From Sordariomycetes sp. S80-01Y (Eukaryota > Ascomycota > Sordariomycetes): a stretch of 64,000 nucleotides of DNA. Numbering within the stretch: the stretch's first letter is position 1; every line of letters starts with the position of its first letter. Both the position numbers and the translations under genes were made by a program. The stretch covers positions 2,604,001 to 2,668,000 of the forward strand of contig JAXQJY010000030.1 in the NCBI GenBank assembly GCA_037042185.1, read 5' to 3'. Under the pieces are notes generated by a model that was not told where the DNA came from, did no database searches, and saw nothing but the letters and a program-made list of their open reading frames with translations. Shown here piece by piece: positions 43,482 through 53,584 of this stretch.

Positions 43482-44801
43482 GGAGGACAGGGTCATGTTC
43501 GATGTGTACTAGATAGTAATCTTCTGTAAACATAATGATACCGTTCCACGAAGGCTTGGCTAAACTGCGCCGCCTTGACGGTCCGGGTTGAGAGCTTGGA
43601 CAACACAAACATTGGCGCCCTTGCTAATCTCACCATCAACTATCTCATTCCAGAGGTTCTACTCGGATCCGAAGGCTCCGTGCATGCCGTCAGAACCATC
43701 AACTTGGCAAGGGAGAGGTGAAGCAATTGTACGCCCCAGTGAGGTTCCAGCACTTGCGGCAGATAGTACAGGCAATGAAGCTGTCCTACCAAATTATATG
43801 CACAGAGTCTGGAGAGCAACTTGAAGGCTTGGAAAAATCAATGAGAAAGCTGAGGAGTGTTAATTAAAGCACTAGGTAGGTATCTGAGGGATGAAAGCTG
43901 CACTGTACGGGATCAGCGTCACGTGATCACGCGTTTAGGGGAATCGTCATGACTTGACTTCACCTGCATCAGCGTCTTCAACGATAGCACTTTGCCTGCG
44001 GACATCCATCCCCGACCGCCTACCCGACGAGCCGAATACGTTTTCCGCTCAAGCTAAAATGCATGTTTACTCCCAGCCATTTCTTACATCTTCGATTGGC
44101 CTCCGGCACGCGTCGAGCATTCCAGTAGTGAGACAGCGTCCCGGTGCCTGGATGCAAGCGCGTCCGCTGTAGAGACCTTGGCTGCAGAAGCCGTAGGATG
44201 GCGCTGGTAGTAGCTCTGCCGTCAAGTGGCGGTAGAAATACCAGCTGCGAGCCATATCGTTGAGAGGGCCCTTCCACGGACACGAATCGAATCAACCGCG
44301 CGAACAGTAACCGCTTCTCGCGTGGAGTTTACCCTTGCATCGCTTATCTGACCTAGATGGCTCCAGTGCGGCTAACTTCCCGTTTGATTGAGCCACATGA
44401 GCTTCTCAAAATGCTGGAATGGAGGAGGCCGGGCGGCGTTCAAGCGGCTCATCTCCCATGTTTCACTCCTGGCATAGGGGACCATCGGCAGTGCTGCAGA
44501 GAGCATTGCTGCATCAGGCTGACGATCCACTGACTGGAGCCAGTCCAGATACCGGGAGCTAATGGCCTTTGAGATAGCTTACCGAGATAGTTCCTGTCTC
44601 GGCATTCCTCCCCAGGATTCCCAACCCACGCGCCGGTATGGCGGATCCAACAAACAAGAAGACATCGCGCCACGGCGCGCTTTATATATGTTGGCCATGT
44701 TGACGGGGGCGCTGAATTGCCTGCTTCTTCAAGGCTCTCCCACCACGCTCTTTTTGTAATTTGGGTTTGGTACGTTTTTTGCGTACCTCGTTGACGACAT
44801 C
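43482..44801 (+). promoter_or_regulatory. Gene-free region and promoter of the secreted repeat protein
   Basis: This 1.3-kb stretch has no convincing gene. A palindromic TCACGTGA element (43920-43927) is a possible bHLH/CPF1-type site. A TATA box (tatatatg, about 44683-44690) lies about 115 bp before the ATG at 44802. Confidence 0.5.
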
Positions 44802-47800
44802 ATGGCCAGACGTTCAAAGGCCGCTGCGATGGCTCTCAGCCTCGCCACAGGGGTGCTGGCCCAGCAGACGGTCACGGTGGAGGTGACAACTTACCTCGAG
44901 TTCGGGGCCTGCTACGACGCCTGCGCCCCTGAGATGATCATGACGACAATGGCGCCGCCGCCGCCCCAGAGCGTCCCTCAGAAGGCCAAGTACCCTCATC
45001 AGCCGCAGGTCACTTTGACGCTGCCCATCTGCGAGAAGGAGGGAAAGACGGAGACCAAGGCCGCTGGCTGCGACGACTGTAGGGAGACAGTTATTTACTA
45101 CGAAGCAACGGACCGACCGTTTGTTACCCTGACTACCACGGAAGCGCATGGAGGCCCTGGACCGACCGTCTCGACGATCTTGCCTCCTAGCGACTGCGAT
45201 GCTTGCGAGGCTACGGTGGTCATCTGCGAGCCGGCCTATGTGACTTCATTTCCCGACGGCCCCCAGGGTCACTGGGGATTTGGAGGCTCAGGATGCAATG
45301 GCGGCGAGGATGGCAACACTTGCGAGGAGGTATTGGTAATCGGCGAATCTGGCGGTCATGCTTGCGACGGTTCCGGAGAAGGCTGCGAGGAGATCGTGAC
45401 GATTCTTCTCCCTGGTGCTGAGGTCGACGGTCCGAGGGTCACAATCGCCCCAACAGGCCCCGACGACGCAACTACTATCGTCATCGGCACGCCAGGCTTC
45501 CAAAAGGACTTGGCTACCATCACTGCACCCGGAAGTGGAGGTGGTCCAGGAGCTCCTGTTCGACCGCTGCTTCCCACAGGTGCCGATGGCGAGGCTCTAC
45601 CCAACGCTAGCCCTATCTTTGTCATTGGTAACCCGCAGCCTCCCGCAGACCCGACAGTGCTGCTTCCAGGGGCTGGGGTTGGTGGTCCTGCTGTGACGCT
45701 GCCCCCGACTGAGCCTGGACGTGAGCCGATCGTTGTCGTTGGCGATCTTTTCCGCAGCGGCAACGACGGCGATAACTTCAGGACTGGCTCCGATGGACCT
45801 GAAGACAATTCCATTCCGACCGTTACCCTTCCCGGAGCCAGGGACGGCGATCCAACCCGCACCGTCTTTCCCACCGGCGCGGGTCAGTCTGCCATCGCGA
45901 TTGTTGGAGATCCCGCTACCCTCCCTACGGACTTCGTTGTCATTCCCGGCGCGGACGCCAACGATCCGGTGTTCACACTTCCTCCCGTCGTCCCGGGTGG
46001 CTCGCCTCTTGTCGTTGCGGGCAACCCGGACTGGCTGAACGATTTCCCCGACGGCCCGAATGTGGGCATCTTGCTTGCCTCTGGCCGTAGCGGTGGCTCG
46101 CCTGCCGGCTCCGGCAGCAACCCTAACGCTGCATCTGGTGATGGCGGCAACAACGGCGGCTCTGGATCGCAGCCCGATACTGATGGCGATGGCACGCCAG
46201 ACCTTGGCACCGACACCGGCCTTGATCTCAACAACGACGGCAGGCCTGATGCTGGCGGCAACGGCGACCCTGTCGCAGTAGATGACGATAATGACGGCGC
46301 ACCGAACAGACCAGCTCTGCTCCTCGCTCGTCCTGGTGGAGGATCTGGCACCAACGGCGATGGCGGCGATGACAGCACTCAAGATGGTGATGGAGGCAAC
46401 AGCAACACCGACGACACTGGCAATGGTGGCGATGGTGGCGGTGGTGGCGCTAGTAATCCTAACAACGCCGGCGACGGTGCCGGCGTTGGAGACCCAAACA
46501 CCACAGGTGGTGACGGAGGCTCTGGCGACGAAACAAACTTCAGCACGCTTTCAACTACTGATGGTGATGGTGGCGCCGGCGGATCAGGCGATCAAGGGGC
46601 TGGTGATGATGGTACCGGCGCTACTGGCACGGGCGGAGATGGTGCAGCTGGTGATCGTGCTGGAGGTGATGGCTCTGGAGGCGCCGGTACCGGTGGTCAA
46701 GATGCTGGCGGTGCTGGCAACGGTGGTGATGGTACCAATAATCAGCCTGATGGCGTTGGCGACCCGAACACTGCAACCGGTGACGGAGGCGCTGGAAGCG
46801 AACCGAACGCAAGCACGCTCTCCACCACTGATGGCGCCGGCGGATCTGGTGATCAAGGTGCTGGTGATGATGGTACTGGCGGTACTGGCACGGGTGGAGA
46901 CGGTGCTGGCGGTGCCGATACTGGAACCGATGGCTCCGGAGGCGCTGGTACCGGCGATCAAGTTCCTGACGATGCTGGTGTTGGAGGTACTGGAGGCACT
47001 GGTAGCGGTGATTCAGGTACAGGGACAGGCGGAGACGGCGCTGGTACTGGAGGCACTGGCACCGGTGATTCAGGGGCTGCAGGTGATGGCTCTGGCGGCG
47101 CTGGAGCTGGTGATGCTGGTGCTGGTGATGGCGGCGCCGGAGCCGATGACCGCCAAGGAGGTGGCACAACCAGTGGCGCCGGCGCGAACGATTCCGAGGA
47201 CGGCGTTGGCGTTGGTACGGGAGAAACTGGCGGTGGTGGTGCAGTCGCTGGAACTGATTCAACGTCTGGCGGAGATGGCTCCGGAACTGGAGGAACAGGT
47301 TCAGGGACCAGCGATTCTGGTTCTGGCGACTCTGGGTCAGGAAGTGGTGACTCTGGCTCTGGCGACTCTGGGTCAGGGACCGGCGACTCTGGCTCAGGAA
47401 GTGGTGATTCTGGCTCTGGCGACTCTGGGTCAGGGACCGGCGACTCTGGCTCAGGAAGTGGTGATTCTGGCTCTGGCGACTCTGGGTCAGGGACCGGCGA
47501 CTCTGGGTCAGGAAGTGGTGACTCTGGCTCTGGCGACTCTGGGTCAGGGACCGGCGACTCTGGGTCAGGAAGTGGTGACTCTGGCTCTGGCGACTCTGGG
47601 TCAGGGACCGGCGACTCTGGGTCAGGAAGCGGCGATTCTGGTTCTGGCGACTCTGGGTCAGGGACTGGCGATTCGGGCTCAGGAAGTGGTGATTCTGGCT
47701 CTGGGTCAGGAACTTCTGACTCTGGTTCAGGAAGTGGTGACTCGGGGTCAGGCAGCGGCGATTCTGGCTCTGGGTCAGGAACCAGCGACTCTGGCTCCGG

Positions 47801-48050
47801 AAGTGGTGACTCGGGGTCAGGGAGCGGCGATTCTGGCTCTGGGTCAGGAACCAGCGACTCTGGTTCCGGAAGTGGTGACTCGGGGTCAGGGTCAGGAACT
47901 AGCGACTCTGGGTCTGGTTCAGGTAGCTCTGGATCAGGGTCAGGAACTAGCGACTCTGGGTCTGGTTCAGGTAGCTCTGGATCAGGATCAGGAACGTCTG
48001 ACTCTGGGTCCGACTCAGGCTCGGGCGGGTCAGGTTCAGGGACAGTCTAA
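44802..48050 (+). CDS. Secreted Gly/Ser/Asp-rich multi-repeat protein (adhesin-like)
   Basis: This single exon encodes 1082 residues. A signal peptide (residues about 1-20, MALSLATGVLAQ) is followed by a region with spaced Cys-x2-Cys motifs (DDCRETV, DACEATV, NTCEEVL, EGCEEIV). Next come about five degenerate units of some 40 residues (45399-46040; consensus PGAxxxxPxxTxxPTxxxxxxIVxxGxP). An Asp-rich block (46176-46310; DTDGDGTPD, DLNNDGRPD, DDDNDGAPN) resembles calcium-binding thrombospondin type 3 repeats. A Gly-rich region of about 330 residues follows, and last a Ser-Gly-Asp tail made of tandem repeats. No hydrophobic C-terminus is present, so it is not GPI-anchored by the usual signal. 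It is likely a wall-associated or released surface protein. No known family is recognised beyond the general adhesin-like build. Confidence 0.82.
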   Translation: MARRSKAAAMALSLATGVLAQQTVTVEVTTYLEFGACYDACAPEMIMTTMAPPPPQSVPQKAKYPHQPQVTLTLPICEKEGKTETKAAGCDDCRETVIYYEATDRPFVTLTTTEAHGGPGPTVSTILPPSDCDACEATVVICEPAYVTSFPDGPQGHWGFGGSGCNGGEDGNTCEEVLVIGESGGHACDGSGEGCEEIVTILLPGAEVDGPRVTIAPTGPDDATTIVIGTPGFQKDLATITAPGSGGGPGAPVRPLLPTGADGEALPNASPIFVIGNPQPPADPTVLLPGAGVGGPAVTLPPTEPGREPIVVVGDLFRSGNDGDNFRTGSDGPEDNSIPTVTLPGARDGDPTRTVFPTGAGQSAIAIVGDPATLPTDFVVIPGADANDPVFTLPPVVPGGSPLVVAGNPDWLNDFPDGPNVGILLASGRSGGSPAGSGSNPNAASGDGGNNGGSGSQPDTDGDGTPDLGTDTGLDLNNDGRPDAGGNGDPVAVDDDNDGAPNRPALLLARPGGGSGTNGDGGDDSTQDGDGGNSNTDDTGNGGDGGGGGASNPNNAGDGAGVGDPNTTGGDGGSGDETNFSTLSTTDGDGGAGGSGDQGAGDDGTGATGTGGDGAAGDRAGGDGSGGAGTGGQDAGGAGNGGDGTNNQPDGVGDPNTATGDGGAGSEPNASTLSTTDGAGGSGDQGAGDDGTGGTGTGGDGAGGADTGTDGSGGAGTGDQVPDDAGVGGTGGTGSGDSGTGTGGDGAGTGGTGTGDSGAAGDGSGGAGAGDAGAGDGGAGADDRQGGGTTSGAGANDSEDGVGVGTGETGGGGAVAGTDSTSGGDGSGTGGTGSGTSDSGSGDSGSGSGDSGSGDSGSGTGDSGSGSGDSGSGDSGSGTGDSGSGSGDSGSGDSGSGTGDSGSGSGDSGSGDSGSGTGDSGSGSGDSGSGDSGSGTGDSGSGSGDSGSGDSGSGTGDSGSGSGDSGSGSGTSDSGSGSGDSGSGSGDSGSGSGTSDSGSGSGDSGSGSGDSGSGSGTSDSGSGSGDSGSGSGTSDSGSGSGSSGSGSGTSDSGSGSGSSGSGSGTSDSGSDSGSGGSGSGTV
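47334..48040 (+). repeat. 57-bp coding tandem repeats plus irregular SGSG repeats
   Basis: Six head-to-tail 57-bp copies (47334-47675) encode the 19-residue unit GSGSGDSGSGDSGSGTGDS, nearly identical between copies at the DNA level. From 47676 on the array becomes irregular, mixing GSGSGTSDS and GSGSGDS blocks. The high identity points to recent expansion and likely length variation between strains. Confidence 0.9.
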
Positions 48051-48541
48051 GCATAGACTGAGGCTTTGGAGCGCAGCAGAAACATGGCTGTACAAACAAA
48101 TCACGCGATCGACCCACCGCATCCAAGCGCAGCCTCGCCCGGCAAACCACATGACTTGGGCGCCTGGCCATGTTGGCGAACAATTGAGTCTGAGCTCGAT
48201 GCTCGCACACTGGAAGTGTGCCTACCAGAGGACGGCTTCGGATAGAGCAGACTTTGGAACAGGGGAAGGCGAATACCGTGAGATCAGCCTATCGCTCAGG
48301 GAAGAGGAGTTTGGATTCTGCGATTCGTCTACGTTGTTTGGTTACATTGGGATTGGATGGAGCTGTTCACTTTCTGTATATCATGAATCAAATTCTAAGG
48401 ACTTGAAATCTTCTCAAACACACGCACGACCACCGCGACACCGACACCATGCACGCGTTAACCATCACAACCCCAGACGATACACTCACAAGCCAGAACA
48501 GCACAAACCCCACCGCCAGCACCACATACAACATTAACTCC
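48051..48541. other. 3' flanks of convergent genes
   Basis: This 491-bp gap lies between the stop codons of the repeat protein and the LAS-motif protein. The long alternative frame that continues here from the repeat array is not considered a gene. Confidence 0.4.
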
Positions 48542-49297
48542 CTAAGCAAAGCTGACGTGGACGTGGTCCCAGTGGTTCTGGGTGATGTCGCCGCGGTCCT
48601 CCATCGTCCGCCAGTTGTTCCAGCTCGTCGGCGAGCCGTCCTGGCTCACGCTCCAGATCTTCTGACCCCAGATAACGTAGGTGACGCTCATGGACCCGGC
48701 GTTCTCCATGACCCATTCGGCAATCTCGATGCCGGAGAGAGAACCTTGCTATCAAAGTGTTAGCTGGGCCGTCATATAACCACACAAGGGGCAACCTACG
48801 CCTCCGCCATCGGCCAGCATGTAGTCAATGGCCTTGCCGCAGCAGTGATCAGAGCTTCCGGGACAGGCACAGTCCCTGATGCAGAAAATCTCCCTCACAC
48901 GGCCGGGGAACTGCCCAACGACCGTCTCCGCTCCACTGACAGCCACCTGCTGGCAGCTTCCGACGCTCGGGATCGTGGGCGCCGGATATCCTCCCCAGCC
49001 ATTCTCGGTGGTGTCGCAGCACTGCACGTCAGCAGGTCCCGGGCACAGGCCGGGAGTGCTGGTGCCGGCGCAGTCGGAGGTCCAGCCGCACGCCGAGCCG
49101 GAACCTTGACAGGGCGACTTGGTGCAGCAGCGGATGCCGGCCGGGTCTGAAGGACAAGCGCCGTCAATGGCAGTGCCACCGGCGCCGGAGCAGGTGCTGT
49201 CGGAGACGCAGACACCGGCCAGGTTGTTGGGACCGTAGCAGGGCTCGTTGACGGCGGCAAGGGCCGGTGCTGCGAGGGCGAGGACTGAGAAGCGCAT
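48542..49297 (-). CDS. Secreted Cys-rich protein with LAS-type (M15-like) metallopeptidase motif
   Basis: The exons 49297..48800 and 48748..48542 encode 234 residues; the 51-bp intron has branch agctaac. A signal peptide (MRFSVLALAAPALA) leads to a Cys-rich region with two similar units (NEPCYGPNNLAGVC...RCC and GSACGWTSDCAG...QCC). The C-terminal domain holds SDHCCGKAID, which fits the LAS motif SxHxxGxAxD, and near the end HWDHVHVSF, supplying the second HxH. WVMENAG, TYVIWGQKIW and WRTMEDRG are typical of the domain shared by actinobacterial VldE-like and fungal ARB_07466-like secreted proteins. LAS enzymes are zinc peptidases or amidases that often cut bacterial peptidoglycan; activity of this branch is not established as far as I know. 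A TATA element (ttataa, 49387-49392) lies about 90 bp upstream. Confidence 0.85.
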
Positions 49298-50122
49298 ACT
49301 GAATGTATTTGATCTGTGAACAGAGCTAGAGTAACCAGCTTAGATGGCAGCAAGCACCACTGATCAGCGAGCGACGAGCCGAGCTCTTATAAGTCGAGAC
49401 AGCCAAGACCCAGTTGCCATGCTCAGTCAACTCTGCGACAGGCTCGTTCCCTAGACTCGGGTCATCTTTCCACACCTCCGAGCCAAACAAGCTTAAAAGT
49501 TAAGCACGCGGCCCCCGGCTGCATGACCTCACTCCCGGGGCCATGGCGGTACATCGTTCCTCGACGCTAGCGCGGCGTCAGCAGCCGGACGATCGACACC
49601 GGGATTTACCCCTGATAGAAGCTCGGACCGCAGTCAATACCGCTTCGGGCAAGAGGGCTGAGACTGCTCCCCGCCGCTGCTGTGGACGAGGGATTGTAGC
49701 GATAGGGCGGTCGCAGGGGTTCTTCCCGTTGTAGAAGAGTACGTGGTCTTGGACGGTGTAAGATGTGCCGTGCCTGACGCGGGGGGCGCGTCTAGGTGCC
49801 GGGGCTGAATGGGCTGGGCTGACGGTGAGACTGGGGTTGAATACGTCGGTGGCGTCGATGGCGTTGGTGTCCGGCATATGGTAACATGGTTTGAAGGGAA
49901 ACGTGCAGGGGAAGAGATGGCCTTATTGGTACGAAAGGTATGAAACGCTGTTTCAAACGGGGCCATGCTTCTATTGTATTCCTGTGGTGAGCTCTATCCA
50001 TACCTGAGCCGAAATGCGCCAAACAATGCCCGATGTACCCAATTATGATCGTGGCCATATCGTATCAACGCCGTCGGTACCGGTCGACCCCATGTAACCA
50101 TACATGGTAAATTGCGACTAAA
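49298..50122. other. Intergenic region, no gene seen beyond a promoter
   Basis: This 825-bp stretch includes the promoter of the LAS-motif gene at its left end. The rest holds short frames only. Confidence 0.4.
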
Positions 50123-52474
50123 TCATGCCCCAAACGCCTCGCTTACAATCTCGCCCTCGTCCGGCGTAACGATCAGTTCCAGCAATTCGTGCGCCATCTC
50201 GACCACCTCTCCCTCGATCCCCGCCTCCATCACCAGATCCTCCTCCGCAAACGTCAGCCGTCCGAGCGCGATCAAATATCTCTGGCTGCCACCGTACGAC
50301 ATGCTCAGCTTCTGCTGTATGTCTGCCGTCTCCGAGGTCCGCGGGTCGGTGACCAGCGTGTGTATCAGCAGCACGCACAGAGCTATGATGCGGTAAAGCA
50401 TGGCAGATGGCGTGTTGAGGTCGGGTAATGAGTCGTCCGCCGGGGGCGGCAGGATGTGCGAGGGAATGGAAAGGTCGTAGAGGGAGTCGATGGACGCGGA
50501 GAGGCATGTCGCGATCCTTGGGAGGGCGTTGCCGTGGGAGGCGAGTTGCAAGGCGCCAAAGGGATGACGACTGAAAGCAACCATGGTGCGCAGGGCCGAG
50601 ATCTGTATCAGGCGCTTTTGGTGGGGGCTCATGGCCGCAAGGGAAGGCTCGGTAAGTTTTGCGGATACACGCTCAATGACTGGACGCGCAACGAAGGCAG
50701 GTTCTTTGTCCTCGAGGATGGGGCCGATGGACTCGGGCAACGACGAGGTTGCCAGCAGATCAAGCATGCCAACTATGTCATCGGGCATTTGCTTCGGCGT
50801 CAGCAGGACCGTGACAAAGTCAAGGGATATGAGGCGCCAGAAGTTGGCGATCCCAAGCCCAGTGTCGTTGTCTGTCTCTGGGATGTATGTAACGCACGCC
50901 AATGCCGTGGCGTAGAGCAAGGAGAGAATGTTGGTCGTATCGACGTGCTGTTCCAAAAAGGCGTAATCCTGGTTCTTAGACAGGTCGCCGTCCGGGAGCC
51001 GATGTCTGCCCTCGGCCAGCTTACGGATCGTGGCTTGCGCCACAGGAGCAAGGTTTACAGCGATGTAGGGGGCGACGTAGGTGGTTTGGAGGTGCAAAGT
51101 AAACGCAAGCAAAGCCACCAGGTACTTGATGGGATCCCAGGCCTCCTCGGCAAAGCTCCTCGACCACAGCAGGACAACTTGCGCAGCGAAGTCCACGAGC
51201 AGCTGCATCGGCCTCTGTCGGTCGCCCATGATGGGCAACGCCTGAAAGATGTGTGTTGCCAACGAGGTGCCCGGGTCCGAAGGGAAGCTGAACCTTGAAA
51301 GCATGTCAAAGGTGGGCGATTCGCCGTAGAACGCCGCGTGGTCCAAGACGATCTGCAGGAACTCGAACAGGGGCGCAGGTGCGGCTGTGGGAGCAAAGCC
51401 CTCAGGAGGCGCCTCTGTCGACGGCGGATCAATCATCACGACATCGTCCGTATGTGTTTCCAAAGCCATGACAGGGCTGTCGACTGTCGGTCGTTTCCTC
51501 TTGTTCTTGCTGGGCGTGCGCTCTCCTAAACCCTGGGCCACTGTCCCAGCATTGCGTGACCGCCCTTGTCCTTTGCTGGGACTGGCGATTTCCATGCCGT
51601 CGAAGCCATCTGCCACAGCCCATGTCTTCCTTTTGCCCGGCGTCCCTTGTCTCTGCCCGGCATTATTCTGATCGCTCGTCTTCCTCTTGGGCTGATTCCT
51701 AACCTCCCTCATGTCTTGTTGAAGAAACTGCAGCTCTGTGCTGGCCGTCTTCTCAGCCGCCACGGCCGCCTCGACCATGCGCTCCTGCCGAGCAACCTGT
51801 TCGGCATTGAGCCTCTTTAGCCTCGCCACTTCAGCGCTGTGCTCCTGATCCTGCTTTTTCGAATTGGCCCGCGTGATTGAGACCTCGCCCCTCGCAACGT
51901 TGAGCTCAGTCTCGAGGGCTCGCACCCGTTGTTGGAGCGCGGCAAAGACTCCATCGGGATGTTGCTGGAACTGAGAGCTTGGCTGTTGTTGCGAAGGGGC
52001 GTATCGTTGCGGGAGGGGAGGTCTCGCGAACTGACTTGGCTCTGGCTGTCCAAGAGTCGACAGCTGCTGGGAAGGGGCCGGGAATTGACTTCGTGCGGGG
52101 AGAGCACCTGGGCTGACTCGGTGTACGGGGCCAATGTTGGGATTCCATTGGGGATTTGGCGGAGGAGGTCGTCGTGTGAGAGCCGGTTGGTTGTGGGAGG
52201 GGGGCTGCTTTGGGAGACTGTTGTCGACTGGTGGTCTCCCAACCGGTGGACCGGCCTGATTGATCACCTCGGAGGTGTCGAGATCGTCGTCGTCCTCCCA
52301 TGCGAGATCGGAATACCCCCTTTCTGCGCCATCCTGCGGTTGCAACGGCGGCTGCGGGGTTCCTCGACTTTGCTGCTGAGCCTGGGTGAAGGTGATGGCC
52401 CGGTTCTCGAGCTCTTGGAGGGCGTTGTCGGGGAGGTCGTCGAAGCCATCGTCGGAGAACTCATCGAGGTCCAT
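50123..52474 (-). CDS. uvsD: DNA damage checkpoint protein UvsD/Rad26 (ATRIP orthologue)
   Basis: This single exon encodes 783 residues. The N-terminus DEFSDDGFDDLPDNALQELE with AITFTQAQQQS closely fits the fungal Rad26/UvsD family. A Pro/Gln-rich linker follows. Then comes a coiled coil near residues 180-260 (LQQRVRALETELNVARGE to ELQFLQQDMREV), as in ATRIP, where it mediates dimerisation and binding to the ATR kinase. A basic segment (KRKTWAVADGFDG, KNKRKRP) may be a nuclear localisation signal. From about 340 to the end is an alpha-helical repeat domain. The partner kinase is UvsB/Mec1/Rad3, and the pair senses RPA-coated single-stranded DNA. No introns are needed. It is divergent from the CDP-diacylglycerol synthase gene. 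Confidence 0.85.
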   Translation of the reverse strand: MDLDEFSDDGFDDLPDNALQELENRAITFTQAQQQSRGTPQPPLQPQDGAERGYSDLAWEDDDDLDTSEVINQAGPPVGRPPVDNSLPKQPPSHNQPALTRRPPPPNPQWNPNIGPVHRVSPGALPARSQFPAPSQQLSTLGQPEPSQFARPPLPQRYAPSQQQPSSQFQQHPDGVFAALQQRVRALETELNVARGEVSITRANSKKQDQEHSAEVARLKRLNAEQVARQERMVEAAVAAEKTASTELQFLQQDMREVRNQPKRKTSDQNNAGQRQGTPGKRKTWAVADGFDGMEIASPSKGQGRSRNAGTVAQGLGERTPSKNKRKRPTVDSPVMALETHTDDVVMIDPPSTEAPPEGFAPTAAPAPLFEFLQIVLDHAAFYGESPTFDMLSRFSFPSDPGTSLATHIFQALPIMGDRQRPMQLLVDFAAQVVLLWSRSFAEEAWDPIKYLVALLAFTLHLQTTYVAPYIAVNLAPVAQATIRKLAEGRHRLPDGDLSKNQDYAFLEQHVDTTNILSLLYATALACVTYIPETDNDTGLGIANFWRLISLDFVTVLLTPKQMPDDIVGMLDLLATSSLPESIGPILEDKEPAFVARPVIERVSAKLTEPSLAAMSPHQKRLIQISALRTMVAFSRHPFGALQLASHGNALPRIATCLSASIDSLYDLSIPSHILPPPADDSLPDLNTPSAMLYRIIALCVLLIHTLVTDPRTSETADIQQKLSMSYGGSQRYLIALGRLTFAEEDLVMEAGIEGEVVEMAHELLELIVTPDEGEIVSEAFGA

Positions 52475-53584
52475 GGCGAGCGAGGTGTCGATCCCACAGG
52501 GGCGTCATCATCCCATCACGGCGGGCTGCGGTGGTGATGGTGACGGTGCGGGACAGAAAGTTGGAGGTTGTCTGCTGGAGACGCGCCGGTTAACGCCGAC
52601 GACGCGTTGGGAGAAGCCGTGGCGGTGCAGGGTTCTAGTGTGGCTGGTGCGGTCTCAGTTTGGGAGCAGGACTGCAAGCATGTGATTCAGCATCTCTCAT
52701 CTACGGTGTGGCCAGCATCGCCAGCCAATTTTTAGTATCTATAAGTTCCAGAAGTGCTTAGTTAATTTGGTGATGCTTTACTCTGTGAAGAATGAAAGGC
52801 ACATTGTCTGGGCGCTGGTCTCCAACATGCCTTACGGACTGGCCGGATAGGCAGGCGAGGCAGGCCTGTCAGTTGACACCCATGGGACCAAATAACCGGG
52901 CAGCGAGCGGACTTTGAAGTCTATCGCAGAACCCACGGGCTTGATGAGGCGCTGCTGCACCGCAACGTCACCAAGTCCGCCGCATTGGCCCTGCTGGGCT
53001 GTGTTGACCATCGTCATGCATCGCGCCCGGGTCCCCGCCTCTGTGTACGACACGGCTTCCACAAGCCCAGCAAGCCGAGGCGGGCCAGCACCAGTTTGGA
53101 TTAAAGCTCATCTCTGGAACTGGGAGTATCTTTTAAGGTGACCGGGTCCAAGTGTTCGCGCAAACCATAATTAAACATCGTGCCTATCTGAGACCTGCCT
53201 GTGAGGGTCCAAGCCATCCGCCGCCCGCAGCGCCACGCTAACAGCCTGCGACCTCCATTGCCAGCCGGGCTGTTAAGGCAGCCCTGACGTAACGGTCAGC
53301 CACAGCCGCGACGCTAACAGCAGAGCTGGAAAAACCAACGTCAACTTGACCAACTCCGACTCCAGCTCTCTCTCGCGGTCCGACCACCACCACCTCCCTC
53401 AGCATCGTCGCCCACATCCCTTGCCAGCCTGCTCAGCTCAGGCTTCGCCCACGACGCGCGCACTTCCACCCCTTCGCGCCTCACGACTCGGTGTCTGATC
53501 CTCTCTGCTCCTCCCAGCCCAATCAATCTCCGAACCACCCGCGATCCCGTCAACGCGCGACAACCCCCCCCGTCAACCGCCAGC
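52475..53584. other. Divergent promoter region between uvsD and CDP-DAG synthase genes
   Basis: These 1.1 kb carry no gene. The 200 bp before 53585 are rich in CT and CCACC, consistent with a housekeeping TATA-less promoter. Confidence 0.45.

Noticed and set aside
47293-48040. CRISPR-like tandem array
   Set aside because: The repeats are directly adjacent, in frame with a coding sequence and have no unique spacers. It is a coding minisatellite in a eukaryote.
46282-48537. Plus-strand frame of 751 codons overlapping the repeat protein
   Set aside because: It is the second frame of a Gly/Ser/Asp repeat array whose GGN/TCN/GAY codons avoid stops in other frames. It starts inside the signal-peptide-bearing gene and its product is a low-complexity Leu/Ala/Thr mix.
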